From: Leptospira chreensis
GTDB taxonomy: Bacteria > Spirochaetota > Leptospiria > Leptospirales > Leptospiraceae
DNA length: 64,000 nucleotides
NCBI RefSeq assembly: GCF_016919165.1
Contig: NZ_JAFFPS010000048.1
Coordinates: 1 to 64,000 of the forward strand
Direction: 5' to 3'
Part shown: piece after piece, positions 28,245 through 36,742 of the stretch
Layout: each line of letters starts with the position of its first letter
Position numbering within the stretch: position 1 is the first letter of the stretch
Notes under the pieces: generated by a model
The model's database searches: none
What the model was told of the DNA's origin: nothing
Seen by the model: the letters and a program-made list of their open reading frames with translations, nothing else
Program-made: the position numbers and the translations under genes

Positions 28245-28247
28245 CGT

Positions 28248-28448
28248 TTAACCTCCGTAAGGTAGAAGTTTTTCTACACGGTTATAATCGGTTTCGTGGA
28301 TGAGGTGCATTCCACGGCTTTGGTGTTTCATCTTAGGAGATTTTTTCTCCAAGATATGTCTTCGGAACGCACAACCGCGTTTAATTTTACCAGACTTGGT
28401 AAACTTGAAACGTTTGGCTGCTGCCCTATTTGTCTTCAGCTTATACAT
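28248..28448 (-). CDS. rpmI: 50S ribosomal protein L35
   Basis: The 66-residue basic protein matches L35: '[25 protein letters not shown]' in outline and '[17 protein letters not shown]'. It lies between infC (eight bases upstream) and rplT (three bases downstream), the conserved infC-rpmI-rplT order. Confidence 0.98.
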   Translation of the reverse strand: MYKLKTNRAAAKRFKFTKSGKIKRGCAFRRHILEKKSPKMKHQSRGMHLIHETDYNRVEKLLPYGG

Positions 28449-28456
28449 AGTTGTTT

Positions 28457-29020
28457 TTATCCTTTAGGTTTTTCACCAATTGGGTTCATCACGACCACTA
28501 TCGTCTTTCCGTCGTGTACCGGCATTTTTTCGGGAGAGGCATGCTCTTTTAGGTCCTCGACAAACCGGTTAACAATATTCATTCCAATTTCAGAGTGAAC
28601 CATCTCTCTGCCTCGGAATCGAAGAGTCACTTTTACCTTATCACCCTTTTGCAAGAATTCTAAAGCATGACGCTTCTTAATCTCGAAGTCATGGTTATCA
28701 ATCCGCGGGCGGATTTTAATTTCTTTCACCGTGACAACGTGTTGTTTCTTTTTCGCTTCTTTCGTTTTTTTAAGAAGTTCGAATTTGTATTTTCCAAAAT
28801 CGATCAGCTTACAGACGTGAACATCTTGGTCTCCCGAGACTTCCACCAAATCAAGGTTAGCTTCTTTCGCTCTTTTCAGAGCTTCTTCCAGAGTAACGAT
28901 GTCAGATCCTTCGTCAGAGACGAGTCGGATCGATGCTACATTGGTAATTTGTTCGTTAATTCTGATGTGGGCGAATTTATCTTGGTTTGGGTTCCCTCTA
29001 GGGTTGGGCCGTTTCTGCAT
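28457..29020 (-). CDS. infC: Translation initiation factor IF-3
   Basis: The 187-residue protein has the IF-3 N domain ('[21 protein letters not shown]', '[12 protein letters not shown]') and C domain ('[40 protein letters not shown]' in outline). IF-3 checks initiator tRNA-start codon pairing on the 30S subunit. It starts with ATG rather than the rare AUU used for autocontrol in enterobacteria. The GGAGA ribosome site at 29025-29029 is partly inside a predicted leader hairpin. Confidence 0.98.
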   Translation of the reverse strand: MQKRPNPRGNPNQDKFAHIRINEQITNVASIRLVSDEGSDIVTLEEALKRAKEANLDLVEVSGDQDVHVCKLIDFGKYKFELLKKTKEAKKKQHVVTVKEIKIRPRIDNHDFEIKKRHALEFLQKGDKVKVTLRFRGREMVHSEIGMNIVNRFVEDLKEHASPEKMPVHDGKTIVVVMNPIGEKPKG

Positions 29021-29110
29021 TCAGTCTCCGAAATTTCTTTCAATTTCCAATTTCGGCGCAAAATCCAGGCAAGCAAGTACATTTCTTTCGGAATTCGTCG
29101 CCTGGTTGGC
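29021..29110 (-). promoter_or_regulatory. infC leader with hairpin over the ribosome-binding site
   Basis: The 90 bases between the unknown gene and infC hold two inverted repeats. CCGAAATT/AATTTCGG (bases 29049-29056 with 29028-29035, eight pairs, 13-base loop) ends two bases into the GGAGA Shine-Dalgarno of infC. CCAGGC/GCCTGG (29065-29070 with 29100-29105) encloses a longer loop. By position this could be an L20- or IF-3-responsive leader; that is inference, since I see no match to a named leader class. Confidence 0.45.
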
Positions 29111-29992
29111 TTAAAGCGAACCGGAGGGGCCTTCCCAGGCAACTAGCTCTAAATACAAGGATGGGGAATCTAAGATCTCCGGTAAAATGGGAACAAGAGA
29201 GACTAGGTCTCCGTGATTTCCCATTCCCATGCAAGAACCGCCATGGCAAAGTTTGCCATCTTCTGTATAAAGTGCGTATTGGATCAAATGATCGAAGGAT
29301 TTGGTCTGTGATTTGGGGGACCCGGACTGAACGAGGGCTACATAAGTCAAACCCTCACTTTGGCGGCGCTCCAACCGAATCCGAATGCGGTTTTCTTTGG
29401 TGAGCGTCTCACTGGCAAAGAGGAGATCTCCCTTTCCTGGATTCCATTTTTGGAAACTATAGGATCCGACAACTCCCGCCTCCCTCTTCCATTCATACCT
29501 GGTTTCTGTTTTCGGTTTTTGTTTGGAAAGGACCACGGCTTCTTTGGGTCTTGGATCTTCCCAACCGTAGGATGTGATACTGACGGAGGCACGAGCAATT
29601 TCAGTGATAGGAAAAGGAAAACGACTCCAAAGTCCAGGAACATCGTAACTCTCCCAAGGTTGGATGATATGTTCGCAGGTTTGGCTAGCAAGAAGACGGC
29701 CCTTTGCATCATAGAAAGCTGCCGTCACATACAAAGCCACAGGGACATCCCCTAGGTTCTGTCCACCGGTAATGACAATGTTGGGACAATCAAATTTGAG
29801 ATCCCGACCAAGCCCATCTACAAACTGCATGGGACTTACTTTCCAACCAACAGTCAATCCATCAGCAAAAGGAAGTAATTGCATGGGGATGGCATCAAAC
29901 GCATCACGGGCATCATACGGTGGATGGATGGGTAGATCCAAGTAGTATGCGACCGGACTGGCTTGTTTGGTGGTGAGGAGGTTTGGAGACAC
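29111..29992 (-). CDS. Conserved hypothetical protein between thrS and infC
   Basis: The 293-residue product from a GTG start has no signal peptide or membrane segment. It is beta-rich, with strands such as 'LTVGWKVSPMQFVDGL', 'CPNIVITGGQNLGDVPVALYVTAAFYDAKGRLLAS' (split across strands) and 'ASVSITSYGWEDPRP', and ends in 'LYLELVAWEGPSGSL'. The 'SCMGMGNHGD' segment is Gly/His rich. I recognise no family. The GTG is directly after a perfect hairpin, so either the start is structurally controlled or the true start is the ATG 36 codons in. It is in the thrS-infC run. Confidence 0.65.
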   Translation of the reverse strand: MSPNLLTTKQASPVAYYLDLPIHPPYDARDAFDAIPMQLLPFADGLTVGWKVSPMQFVDGLGRDLKFDCPNIVITGGQNLGDVPVALYVTAAFYDAKGRLLASQTCEHIIQPWESYDVPGLWSRFPFPITEIARASVSITSYGWEDPRPKEAVVLSKQKPKTETRYEWKREAGVVGSYSFQKWNPGKGDLLFASETLTKENRIRIRLERRQSEGLTYVALVQSGSPKSQTKSFDHLIQYALYTEDGKLCHGGSCMGMGNHGDLVSLVPILPEILDSPSLYLELVAWEGPSGSL

Positions 29993-29994
29993 TG

Positions 29995-30015
29995 GAGGGA
30001 GAGTAACTCTCCCTC
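29995..30015. repeat. Perfect inverted repeat between thrS and the next gene
   Basis: GAGGGAGAG/CTCTCCCTC forms a nine-base perfect stem with a three-base loop. On the minus strand it lies 26 bases after the thrS stop and two bases before the GTG start of the next gene. No U run follows on either strand, so it is not a textbook terminator. The GA-rich arm could itself act as a ribosome-binding site when unpaired. Confidence 0.7.
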
Positions 30016-30041
30016 AATCGCTAGTCAAGAAATTTCTTTAT

Positions 30042-31955
30042 TTAGAGATCACCTTTCAGAAGTGAGATGAATCCATCACGAGAAACAGTCTCCGTTTTTT
30101 CTTCGCCCATACGACGGAAAGAAATCGATCCTGCTTCTTTTTCTTTATCTCCTAAAATCAAAGTGTAACTGCTTCGTTTTAGGATGGAATCCCTAATTTT
30201 ACTTCCAATCTTTTCGTTACGAACATCCAACTCGACTCGGAATCCTTGCATGACCAAATCTTGGTATACTTCTTTCGCGTAATCACTATGTATTTCTGCC
30301 ACAGTTAAGACACGAATTTGTGTTGGATTCAGCCACAAAGGAAACTTCCCTTCAAAGTGTTCGATAAGAATTCCAATAAACCTTTCTAATGATCCGTAGA
30401 TCGCTCTATGGATCATAACCGGTGCATGTTTTTTTCCATCAGACCCAGTGAAGTCGAGTTCAAAGCGATTCGGCATAGAAAAGTCAATTTGTACGGTTCC
30501 GCATTGCCATAACCTTCCGAGCGAATCCTTAATATTGAATTCAATTTTCGGGCCATAGAACGCTCCATCCCCTTCTTTGATTCCGTATTCGATTCCTTTT
30601 TTCTTTAGGGCATCGTGTAACGCTTGTGTCGCGAGATTCCAATCTTCATCACTTCCTTGCGATTTTTCAGGTCTTGTTGCAATGAAAGTTTTGAATTCCG
30701 TAAATCCAAATTTTTTATACACATCAAAAGTAAAGTCGATGATGTCTTCTACTTCGGATTCTACTTTTTCAAGCGGTGCATAGATATGCGCATCATCCTG
30801 AGTGAAAGCACGTACACGGAATAGTCCATGTAGAACACCAGACATTTCATGTCTGTGAACATTTCCGAGCTCCATAAACCTGAGAGGAAGTTCTCTGTAG
30901 GAGTGCATATGGTATTTATAAATCAAACAACATCCAGGACAGTTCATAGGTTTCACTGCAAATTCACTTTCATCGATGTCAGTGAAATACATGTTTTCCT
31001 TAAAATTGTCCCAGTGTCCCGACTTCTTCCAAAGACTGGAATTTAAAATAGCGGGAGTTTTGATTTCTTGGTACCCACGACGAAAACATTCTTCTCGAAT
31101 GTAGGATGCAAGAGTGTTCCAAAGCACAGTTCCTTTAGGATGCCAAAAAGGAAATCCTGGAGCTTCGTCTTGGAAACTAAAAAGATCGAGTTCTTTTCCC
31201 AGTTTTCTATGATCCCTTTTTTTTGCTTCTTCGATAAGGAAGATATATTCGTCTAACTGTTTTTTGGTGGGAAAGGAGACACCATAAATACGAGTGAGTT
31301 GTTTGTTTTTAGAATCACCTTTCCAATACGCACCGGAGATGGCAGTGAGTTTGAAAGCTTTGAGTTGGCCAGTCCTTGCTACGTGAGGCCCACGGCAAAG
31401 GTCATACCACTCCCCTTGTCCGTATAACGAAACGGATGCGGAATCAAAGCCTTGGATGAGTTCTACTTTATAAGGTTCGTTTTCTTTTTTAAATTTTTCA
31501 ATGGCTTCCTCTTTAGAAAGTTCCCATCTTTTCACAACGAGATCTTCTTTCACGATCTTTGCCATTTCGGCTTCGATTTTAGGAAGGTCTTCAGGAGTGA
31601 GAATCGTATCTCCAAAGTCGATATCATAAAAGAAAAAACCAGGGCCGTTTTCGATGACAGGGCCGACGGTTAGGCGTGCCTCTGACCAAAGGCGTTGTAC
31701 CGCCATACCGAGTAAGTGGGCAGAAGAATGGTGGAAAACTTCTTTTCCATCTGTGTCATCAAAAGTGAGAAATTTTACCGTGGTGTTCGTCGTCGGGATA
31801 TAAGAAAGGTCAACAGTGCGACCATCGGACAAAACAACGGCAAGAGCTTTCTCTTTCAAGAAAGGCAGTTGGGCTTGGATGAAATCAGAAAAGGATTTAC
31901 CAGACTCTAGTTCTTTGGAGCTTCCATCTGGTAGTGTGATTGTAATTGCTGCCAT
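30042..31955 (-). CDS. thrS: Threonine--tRNA ligase
   Basis: About 637 residues from the ATG at 31955, which gives the usual '[19 protein letters not shown]' opening of the TGS domain; a GTG eight codons upstream is in frame. The editing domain carries '[17 protein letters not shown]' and '[13 protein letters not shown]'. The class II core has motif 1, '[23 protein letters not shown]' with the zinc Cys, motif 2 '[26 protein letters not shown]' in outline and motif 3 '[13 protein letters not shown]'. The anticodon-binding domain ends the protein. It charges tRNA-Thr in the cytoplasm. Confidence 0.97.
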   Translation of the reverse strand: MAAITITLPDGSSKELESGKSFSDFIQAQLPFLKEKALAVVLSDGRTVDLSYIPTTNTTVKFLTFDDTDGKEVFHHSSAHLLGMAVQRLWSEARLTVGPVIENGPGFFFYDIDFGDTILTPEDLPKIEAEMAKIVKEDLVVKRWELSKEEAIEKFKKENEPYKVELIQGFDSASVSLYGQGEWYDLCRGPHVARTGQLKAFKLTAISGAYWKGDSKNKQLTRIYGVSFPTKKQLDEYIFLIEEAKKRDHRKLGKELDLFSFQDEAPGFPFWHPKGTVLWNTLASYIREECFRRGYQEIKTPAILNSSLWKKSGHWDNFKENMYFTDIDESEFAVKPMNCPGCCLIYKYHMHSYRELPLRFMELGNVHRHEMSGVLHGLFRVRAFTQDDAHIYAPLEKVESEVEDIIDFTFDVYKKFGFTEFKTFIATRPEKSQGSDEDWNLATQALHDALKKKGIEYGIKEGDGAFYGPKIEFNIKDSLGRLWQCGTVQIDFSMPNRFELDFTGSDGKKHAPVMIHRAIYGSLERFIGILIEHFEGKFPLWLNPTQIRVLTVAEIHSDYAKEVYQDLVMQGFRVELDVRNEKIGSKIRDSILKRSSYTLILGDKEKEAGSISFRRMGEEKTETVSRDGFISLLKGDL

Positions 31956-32004
31956 AATTCTATACCCAAGTTTTCGCACTCGCCCTCTCCCGAAAAGTAA
32001 AGTT

Positions 32005-32598
32005 TTACCAGAGTCTGCCAGATTCCAACGATTCTGTTATTTTCTTAAAACTTTCCTCCACCGATTCTTTGCGACCGAATCCACCAACCGCCTCAAGGAC
32101 AATAAATCCATGTAATAGGGATCGTAAAATGCGAATCCTATGGACTGCCACTTCGTCCAAAACTGGGAACCGAAAGACCTCCATACAAATCGTAAGAATC
32201 CGATCTCCGAGGATTTTCAGTTCTGGATCAAATTCTGCGGACTCAATGGTAAGGGGATAAAACTCAGGATACTTGACCGCAAAACTTCTGTAAGCATAAA
32301 CAAATTCAGAAATTCGTTCTGAGCCTGCGACCGTGGATTTTAATTTCAAAGAAAGTTTATCCCCTAATATCTGCAAGGAACGTCGTTTCATTTCGCGCCG
32401 GACTTCCTCCATATCCTGGATATGGTTGTAAAGGGAAGGAGTGCGAATTCCTAAATTTTCAGCCAACTTCGCGAGCCGAAATTCATTCCAACCCTCTTCT
32501 CCAATCAAATCCCAAGCCCGGTCTAGTACCAGATCACGAGTGATTTGTGTTTGGCCTTTTTTGGGACGACCCGGTTTGTGTTTTAGTTTTTTTGCCAT
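32005..32598 (-). CDS. TetR family regulator with WHG-type C-terminal domain
   Basis: The 197-residue protein has an unusually basic N-terminus ([18 protein letters not shown]), then a TetR helix-turn-helix ('[48 protein letters not shown]' in outline; recognition helix around TPSLYNHI). The C-terminal half ('[16 protein letters not shown]', '[19 protein letters not shown]') fits the WHG ligand domain. The gene overlaps the end of the hydrolase gene by 16 bases, so hydrolase and regulator are one operon. The paired operators upstream of the hydrolase are its likely target. Confidence 0.9.
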   Translation of the reverse strand: MAKKLKHKPGRPKKGQTQITRDLVLDRAWDLIGEEGWNEFRLAKLAENLGIRTPSLYNHIQDMEEVRREMKRRSLQILGDKLSLKLKSTVAGSERISEFVYAYRSFAVKYPEFYPLTIESAEFDPELKILGDRILTICMEVFRFPVLDEVAVHRIRILRSLLHGFIVLEAVGGFGRKESVEESFKKITESLESGRLW

Positions 32599-33473
32599 AA
32601 CATCTGTACGTCGGAGTAAAATCTTTCTGGGTCTTCTACAAAGGGATAGTGACCGGCCCCTTCATACAGACTCACCCTTCCCTTCAAAGTTTTGGCGATC
32701 CAATTGGCTTCTTCTTCAGGAGAATCAAAATCGGGATCTTTAGAACCCATCACCACAATGACATTGCCCGAAACCAATTCTAATGCAGGTTCACATTCTG
32801 TTTTGGGTGCGAGTAACATGGATCTAACAGCCGCCATACGACCATCTTCTTTTAGATTGGTTTTTATTTTTTCTGATCTTTCTTTTAAATCTTTAGGAGG
32901 ATTCACTGGAAATAAGGATTCATAAAACGAGGCCCAAGCACTCGGACCCCAAGGACCTCTGAAAACAAAATGGATTAAAGTTTTCATTCCAAAAGAGATA
33001 GGTGCTTTATCGCGAACAAAGGGACCAGAAAGAATAAGCCCGAGCACTCGGCTCTCTTCCTTAGAACGAATGTAGACTGCAGAAGCGGCCGTCATCGAGT
33101 TCGCAACAATATAGACATTTTGCAAATCTTTCTTTTGGATAAAGGAGAGAATGTCTTCTGCAGTTTCTTTCGGGCCATAAGAAGAAAAACTCAGATCCGA
33201 TTCACCAAGTCCTCGTAAGTCGAAAACAAATACAAAATTGTCTTTCGCAAGTAACCTTGCCAGTTCCAGATAACTTTCCTTTCTATCCCCAATTCCCGGA
33301 AGTAGAATGAGATTTCGTTTCCCATGACCAAGTTCCAGGTAGGCCAGTTTCCCTCCTTCGGTTTGGAAGTAAGATGTAGGGATTTTTTCTAGTGACCGAG
33401 GTTCTTTTCCCAAAAGAAAACCAGGGGTTAGTAAAACTAACAAAAGAATCGACAGGTGGTAGGCTTGTTTCAT
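32583..33473 (-). CDS. Exported alpha/beta hydrolase
   Basis: About 296 residues from the ATG at 33473 (another ATG lies at 33485). The signal peptide is 'LSILLLVLLTPGFLLG'. The hydrolase core has 'LILLPGIGDRKESYLELARLLA', 'FVFDLRGLGESDLS', nucleophile elbow Ser in 'VYIVANSMTAASAVY' (an A-N-S-M-T elbow rather than G-x-S-x-G), acid 'VVMGSKDPDFDSPEEE' and His in 'YEGAGHYPFVEDPERF'. An ester or similar small-molecule hydrolase in the periplasm is likely; the substrate is unknown. It is the first gene of an autoregulated-looking operon with the TetR gene. Confidence 0.88.
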   Translation of the reverse strand: MKQAYHLSILLLVLLTPGFLLGKEPRSLEKIPTSYFQTEGGKLAYLELGHGKRNLILLPGIGDRKESYLELARLLAKDNFVFVFDLRGLGESDLSFSSYGPKETAEDILSFIQKKDLQNVYIVANSMTAASAVYIRSKEESRVLGLILSGPFVRDKAPISFGMKTLIHFVFRGPWGPSAWASFYESLFPVNPPKDLKERSEKIKTNLKEDGRMAAVRSMLLAPKTECEPALELVSGNVIVVMGSKDPDFDSPEEEANWIAKTLKGRVSLYEGAGHYPFVEDPERFYSDVQMLWQKN

Positions 33474-33475
33474 AA

Positions 33476-33514
33476 AACTAACCATATTAGTTTATTTAAC
33501 TAATGCAATTAGTT
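33476..33514 (-). promoter_or_regulatory. Two tandem 17-bp palindromic operators (probable TetR sites)
   Basis: The half-site AACTAA and its reverse TTAGTT occur four times in strict alternation: 33476, 33487, 33498 and 33509. Each is 11 bases from the next, so there are two palindromes AACTAA-N5-TTAGTT (33476-33492 and 33498-33514) whose centres are 22 bases apart, two helical turns. They sit directly upstream of the hydrolase ATG at 33473 and cover the alternative ATG at 33485. This fits repression by the TetR protein encoded in the same operon. Confidence 0.75.
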
Positions 33515-33627
33515 TTTTAAGATCCAAACAGAAATCAGATTATTTTTCCAGGATTTTAGTGTTTTCTCGCTTGCCCTTTCCTTAAAAAGCAGGGTAAACT
33601 TTGATGATCCGAAAGATTTGGTGATCC

Positions 33628-34980
33628 ATGTTTATAGTTACCTTTGAAGACAAAGAAATTTTCCCATTAAAAACAGAGAAACCTGGAGCCACCATCCTGG
33701 AAACGGCTCTCAAACATGACTTCCCCCTTTACCATCTTTGCGGTGGAAATGCTAAATGTACCACTTGTCGGGTTTTCATCACCGACGGCCTAAACCAACT
33801 CAGTGATCGCAACGAAAGAGAACAGACCCTTGCCGATAGAAAGGGTTGGCCTTCAGAGATCCGACTTGCTTGCCAAACCGAAGTGTTTGGGGACGTGTCC
33901 CTCCGGCGGATCATCAAAGACAATAAAGATTTAAAAACCGTCACAAGTGAATCCAAGTCTTCCAAAACAGGTGAGGAATGTTATGCGGTCATCCTTTTCT
34001 TAGACATCAAAGGATTCACTGCATTTACAGAAGCAAGCCTTCCTTATGATGTTGTTTTTGTACTCAACCGTTTCTTTCAAGAGATGAGTGAGCCCATTCT
34101 CAATAACGGCGGAGAAATTGATAAATTTATTGGTGATGGGATTTTGGCGTTTTTCCAATTAAAAAACAGAGAGCAATTGAAAACGGCAAGTGAAGAGAGC
34201 ATCGCACAAGGAAAACGAGAAACCATTCGTTCAGCAATACGGGCTTGCCTTCGTATGTTTGATCAATTGAAGAAATTCAACCTAGAAATGAAAGACAGGT
34301 TCAATTTTAGTTTTGATATTCGTATTGGCCTTCATGCAGGCAATGTAATTTACGGAGACATTGGTCACTCCGAACACAAAAGCCAAACAGTTCTTGGGGA
34401 TACAGTGAATGTCGCAAGCCGCCTCGAAGCTTTGAATAAAAAAACAAATACACAGCTTCTCGTATCTGATGAAATTTATAACCAACTTAAAAGTTCTCTT
34501 TCGATCGACAAAAAGGTAATTACAAGACTTCGCGGGAAGTCAGAAAAGATGACAGCCTATTCTGTACTTGGGTTTAAAGATTCCGACCCCATTTTACGCA
34601 TTCAAAAATCTTTTGACTTGGTTCTAAGAAACAATCCTCTTTGGATCGAAGACTACGGAACCAAACTGAAAACTTTTGTCCAAGAAAACCCGGATGAATC
34701 CAAACCCCAAACAGAATCGATAACCACATCCGATGAGTTTTTAAATGTAATCGAATCAGTGATTGAAAAATTAGGAAATCCCGGCTCATTAAAAAAAGAA
34801 ATTTCAAAGTTATCCAGTATTTATGAAGCAATTGGTATCTCCAAAAAAGAATTCCCGAAACTAATCCCCATTTTACTTTCTTCGATTCGAGAGAATCTTC
34901 CTTCCGAATGGGATCAAAATTTAGAATCAATCTGGAATCAAATGGCGACGGATCTAACCATCGGCACAATTGAATCTTAA
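33628..34980 (+). CDS. [2Fe-2S] ferredoxin-adenylate cyclase fusion
   Basis: The 450-residue protein has an N-terminal plant-type ferredoxin domain (residues 1-95) with Cys38, Cys44, Cys47 ('CGGNAKCTTC') and Cys82, the ligands of a [2Fe-2S] cluster. Residues about 118-320 are a class III cyclase with metal Asp126 ('FLDIKGFTAF'), 'IDKFIGDGILAFF' and 'VLGDTVNVASRLE', so it should be active on ATP. The last 120 residues are helical and unknown. No membrane segment is visible. The layout suggests cAMP synthesis tied to redox state, iron or oxygen. The next gene starts 55 bases later on the same strand. Confidence 0.92.
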   Translation: MFIVTFEDKEIFPLKTEKPGATILETALKHDFPLYHLCGGNAKCTTCRVFITDGLNQLSDRNEREQTLADRKGWPSEIRLACQTEVFGDVSLRRIIKDNKDLKTVTSESKSSKTGEECYAVILFLDIKGFTAFTEASLPYDVVFVLNRFFQEMSEPILNNGGEIDKFIGDGILAFFQLKNREQLKTASEESIAQGKRETIRSAIRACLRMFDQLKKFNLEMKDRFNFSFDIRIGLHAGNVIYGDIGHSEHKSQTVLGDTVNVASRLEALNKKTNTQLLVSDEIYNQLKSSLSIDKKVITRLRGKSEKMTAYSVLGFKDSDPILRIQKSFDLVLRNNPLWIEDYGTKLKTFVQENPDESKPQTESITTSDEFLNVIESVIEKLGNPGSLKKEISKLSSIYEAIGISKKEFPKLIPILLSSIRENLPSEWDQNLESIWNQMATDLTIGTIES

Positions 34981-35035
34981 AAAAACCTCCTTGCATTTGT
35001 AATGAAACAAGGTCTTTTGATAAGAGATAGAACCA

Positions 35036-36742
35036 ATGCCCGTAGAATCGAAACAAAACCAACCCAAGAACTGGGCTCGCCTATCAAAGATCATTCGACA
35101 ATTAATCCAATCTAAACAAGGGCCAACAGCGATACGATACGCGATCACACTCGTGATTCTTGTAATTTTATTCAATGTTTTTAATGTGATCAATAGTTAT
35201 GTAGGAAGGGATTTTATTTCTTCCATCGAACAAAAAAATGTGAACGCATTTTATTTAAATGCAATCCTTTATGCTATTGTTTTTATTATCTCTTCTGTGA
35301 TTGGTTCCATCAATCGGTATGCGGAAGAAAGACTCGGCATCCTTTGGCGGGAACAACTCACATGGAGGTTTACGGAAAATTATTTAACGGAAAGAACCTT
35401 CCACCAAATCATCGGAACACCAGGAATTGAAAATCCTGATCAAAGAATCACCGATGATGTCAAAGCCTTTACCACAACGACAATTTCCTTCGCCTTACTC
35501 TTTATTGGTGGTGTTTTTTCTGCAATTTCCTTTTCGGGAGTTCTTTGGAGTATCAATCCTATTTTGTTTTTGGTGGCAGTAGGATATGCAATCGCTGGGA
35601 CCTTTTCGACCATCTTCCTTGGAAAATCGCTCATTCGAATCAACTATGACCAGTTGGATATGGAAGCAAGTTATAGGGCCGACCTACTCCATATCCGCCA
35701 ACATGCAGAGTCCATAGCAGTCACCCATAGAGAAGCAAGGATGTCTGTAAGGTTAAAATCAAGACTTCGTAAGTTAGTGAATAACTTTAGAAAACTCATT
35801 TCGGTAAACCTAAGGCTCAGTATGTTCACCAATAGTTATAACTATTTTATACAAATTATACCAATGCTCATCATAGCTCCCAGTTATATGAGAGGGGAAA
35901 TTGAATTTGGAGTCATTACGCAAGCAGCCATTGCTTTCACTACACTACTCAATGCATTTTCTCTCATTGTCACTCAGTTCCAATCCATTTCTGCGTTTTC
36001 TGCAGTTGTCAAACGTTTGCACTCTTTAGATTCAGCCATGTTACATTCGGAAACAGAATCGAAACAAAAAAGAGAAGCCAATTACAAAGCAGATGAAATT
36101 TGTTTTGAAAACTTCAGTTTGTATTCGAATGACCGCTCCAAACTTCTTGTAGACAATCTAGATTTTTCCATTCGCAGAAAAGAACGATGGCTCATCACTT
36201 CCCTGGATGAAACCGTAAAACTCAGTTTGTTTCGATCCATTGCAGCGATTAGCAATCATTCCGAAGGTAAAATCAAAAAACCAAGTTTTGATGAAGTTCT
36301 ATTTCTACCAGAACAGTCCTACCTTCCCCCAGGGAGGCTTCGAAATGTCATTGTACCGGCTTACCTAAACCTAGAAGTATCAGATGCGGAGATTCTATCA
36401 GAGTTAAAAAATATGGGTTTAGAATCATTGGTTCGTAGATTCGGTGGACTTAGGGCCTTAAAAGAATGGGACGAAGAACTTTCGTTAGCCGAAAAATATA
36501 AAATTGCCATCATTCGTATTTTATTTGTAAAACCAAAATTTCTCATCTTGGACCGGCCGGGATCAAGTTTGGGCAAATTCGAAATTTCAAAACTTTTAAA
36601 ACTCTTTTATAAACTTGGAGTGACCACAGTGGTCATTGCGAAAGACGAAGAAACTGTTTTGGAATATGATTATCATTTGAACATTTCTCATTTCGGGAAA
36701 TGGACTCTTACACCACCCCAATTACCCAATCGAATCCAATGA
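35036..36742 (+). CDS. ABC-type membrane protein (SbmA/BacA/YddA-like) with degenerate ATPase domain
   Basis: The 568-residue protein has an N-terminal region of about six membrane helices (residues 30-310) like SbmA/BacA and ABCD-type exporters ('YAEERLGILWREQLTWRFTENYL', 'NPDQRITDDVKAF'). The C-terminal 200 residues follow the ABC ATPase plan but the key motifs are broken. The Walker A position reads TSLDETVKLS (residues 388-397), without the glycines. The signature reads LSLAEKY (from 482). Walker B reads 'LILDRP', with Arg507 where the catalytic Glu belongs. The frame is intact, so the protein is probably made but cannot hydrolyse ATP in the usual way. SbmA-like proteins work by proton gradient, which may explain this. 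Confidence 0.85.
   Translation: MPVESKQNQPKNWARLSKIIRQLIQSKQGPTAIRYAITLVILVILFNVFNVINSYVGRDFISSIEQKNVNAFYLNAILYAIVFIISSVIGSINRYAEERLGILWREQLTWRFTENYLTERTFHQIIGTPGIENPDQRITDDVKAFTTTTISFALLFIGGVFSAISFSGVLWSINPILFLVAVGYAIAGTFSTIFLGKSLIRINYDQLDMEASYRADLLHIRQHAESIAVTHREARMSVRLKSRLRKLVNNFRKLISVNLRLSMFTNSYNYFIQIIPMLIIAPSYMRGEIEFGVITQAAIAFTTLLNAFSLIVTQFQSISAFSAVVKRLHSLDSAMLHSETESKQKREANYKADEICFENFSLYSNDRSKLLVDNLDFSIRRKERWLITSLDETVKLSLFRSIAAISNHSEGKIKKPSFDEVLFLPEQSYLPPGRLRNVIVPAYLNLEVSDAEILSELKNMGLESLVRRFGGLRALKEWDEELSLAEKYKIAIIRILFVKPKFLILDRPGSSLGKFEISKLLKLFYKLGVTTVVIAKDEETVLEYDYHLNISHFGKWTLTPPQLPNRIQ

Noticed and set aside
33427..33441. GTTAGT-AAA-ACTAAC inverted repeat inside the hydrolase signal peptide region
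   Set aside because: Half-site order and spacing differ from the upstream operators, and it is in coding sequence; chance similarity is likely.
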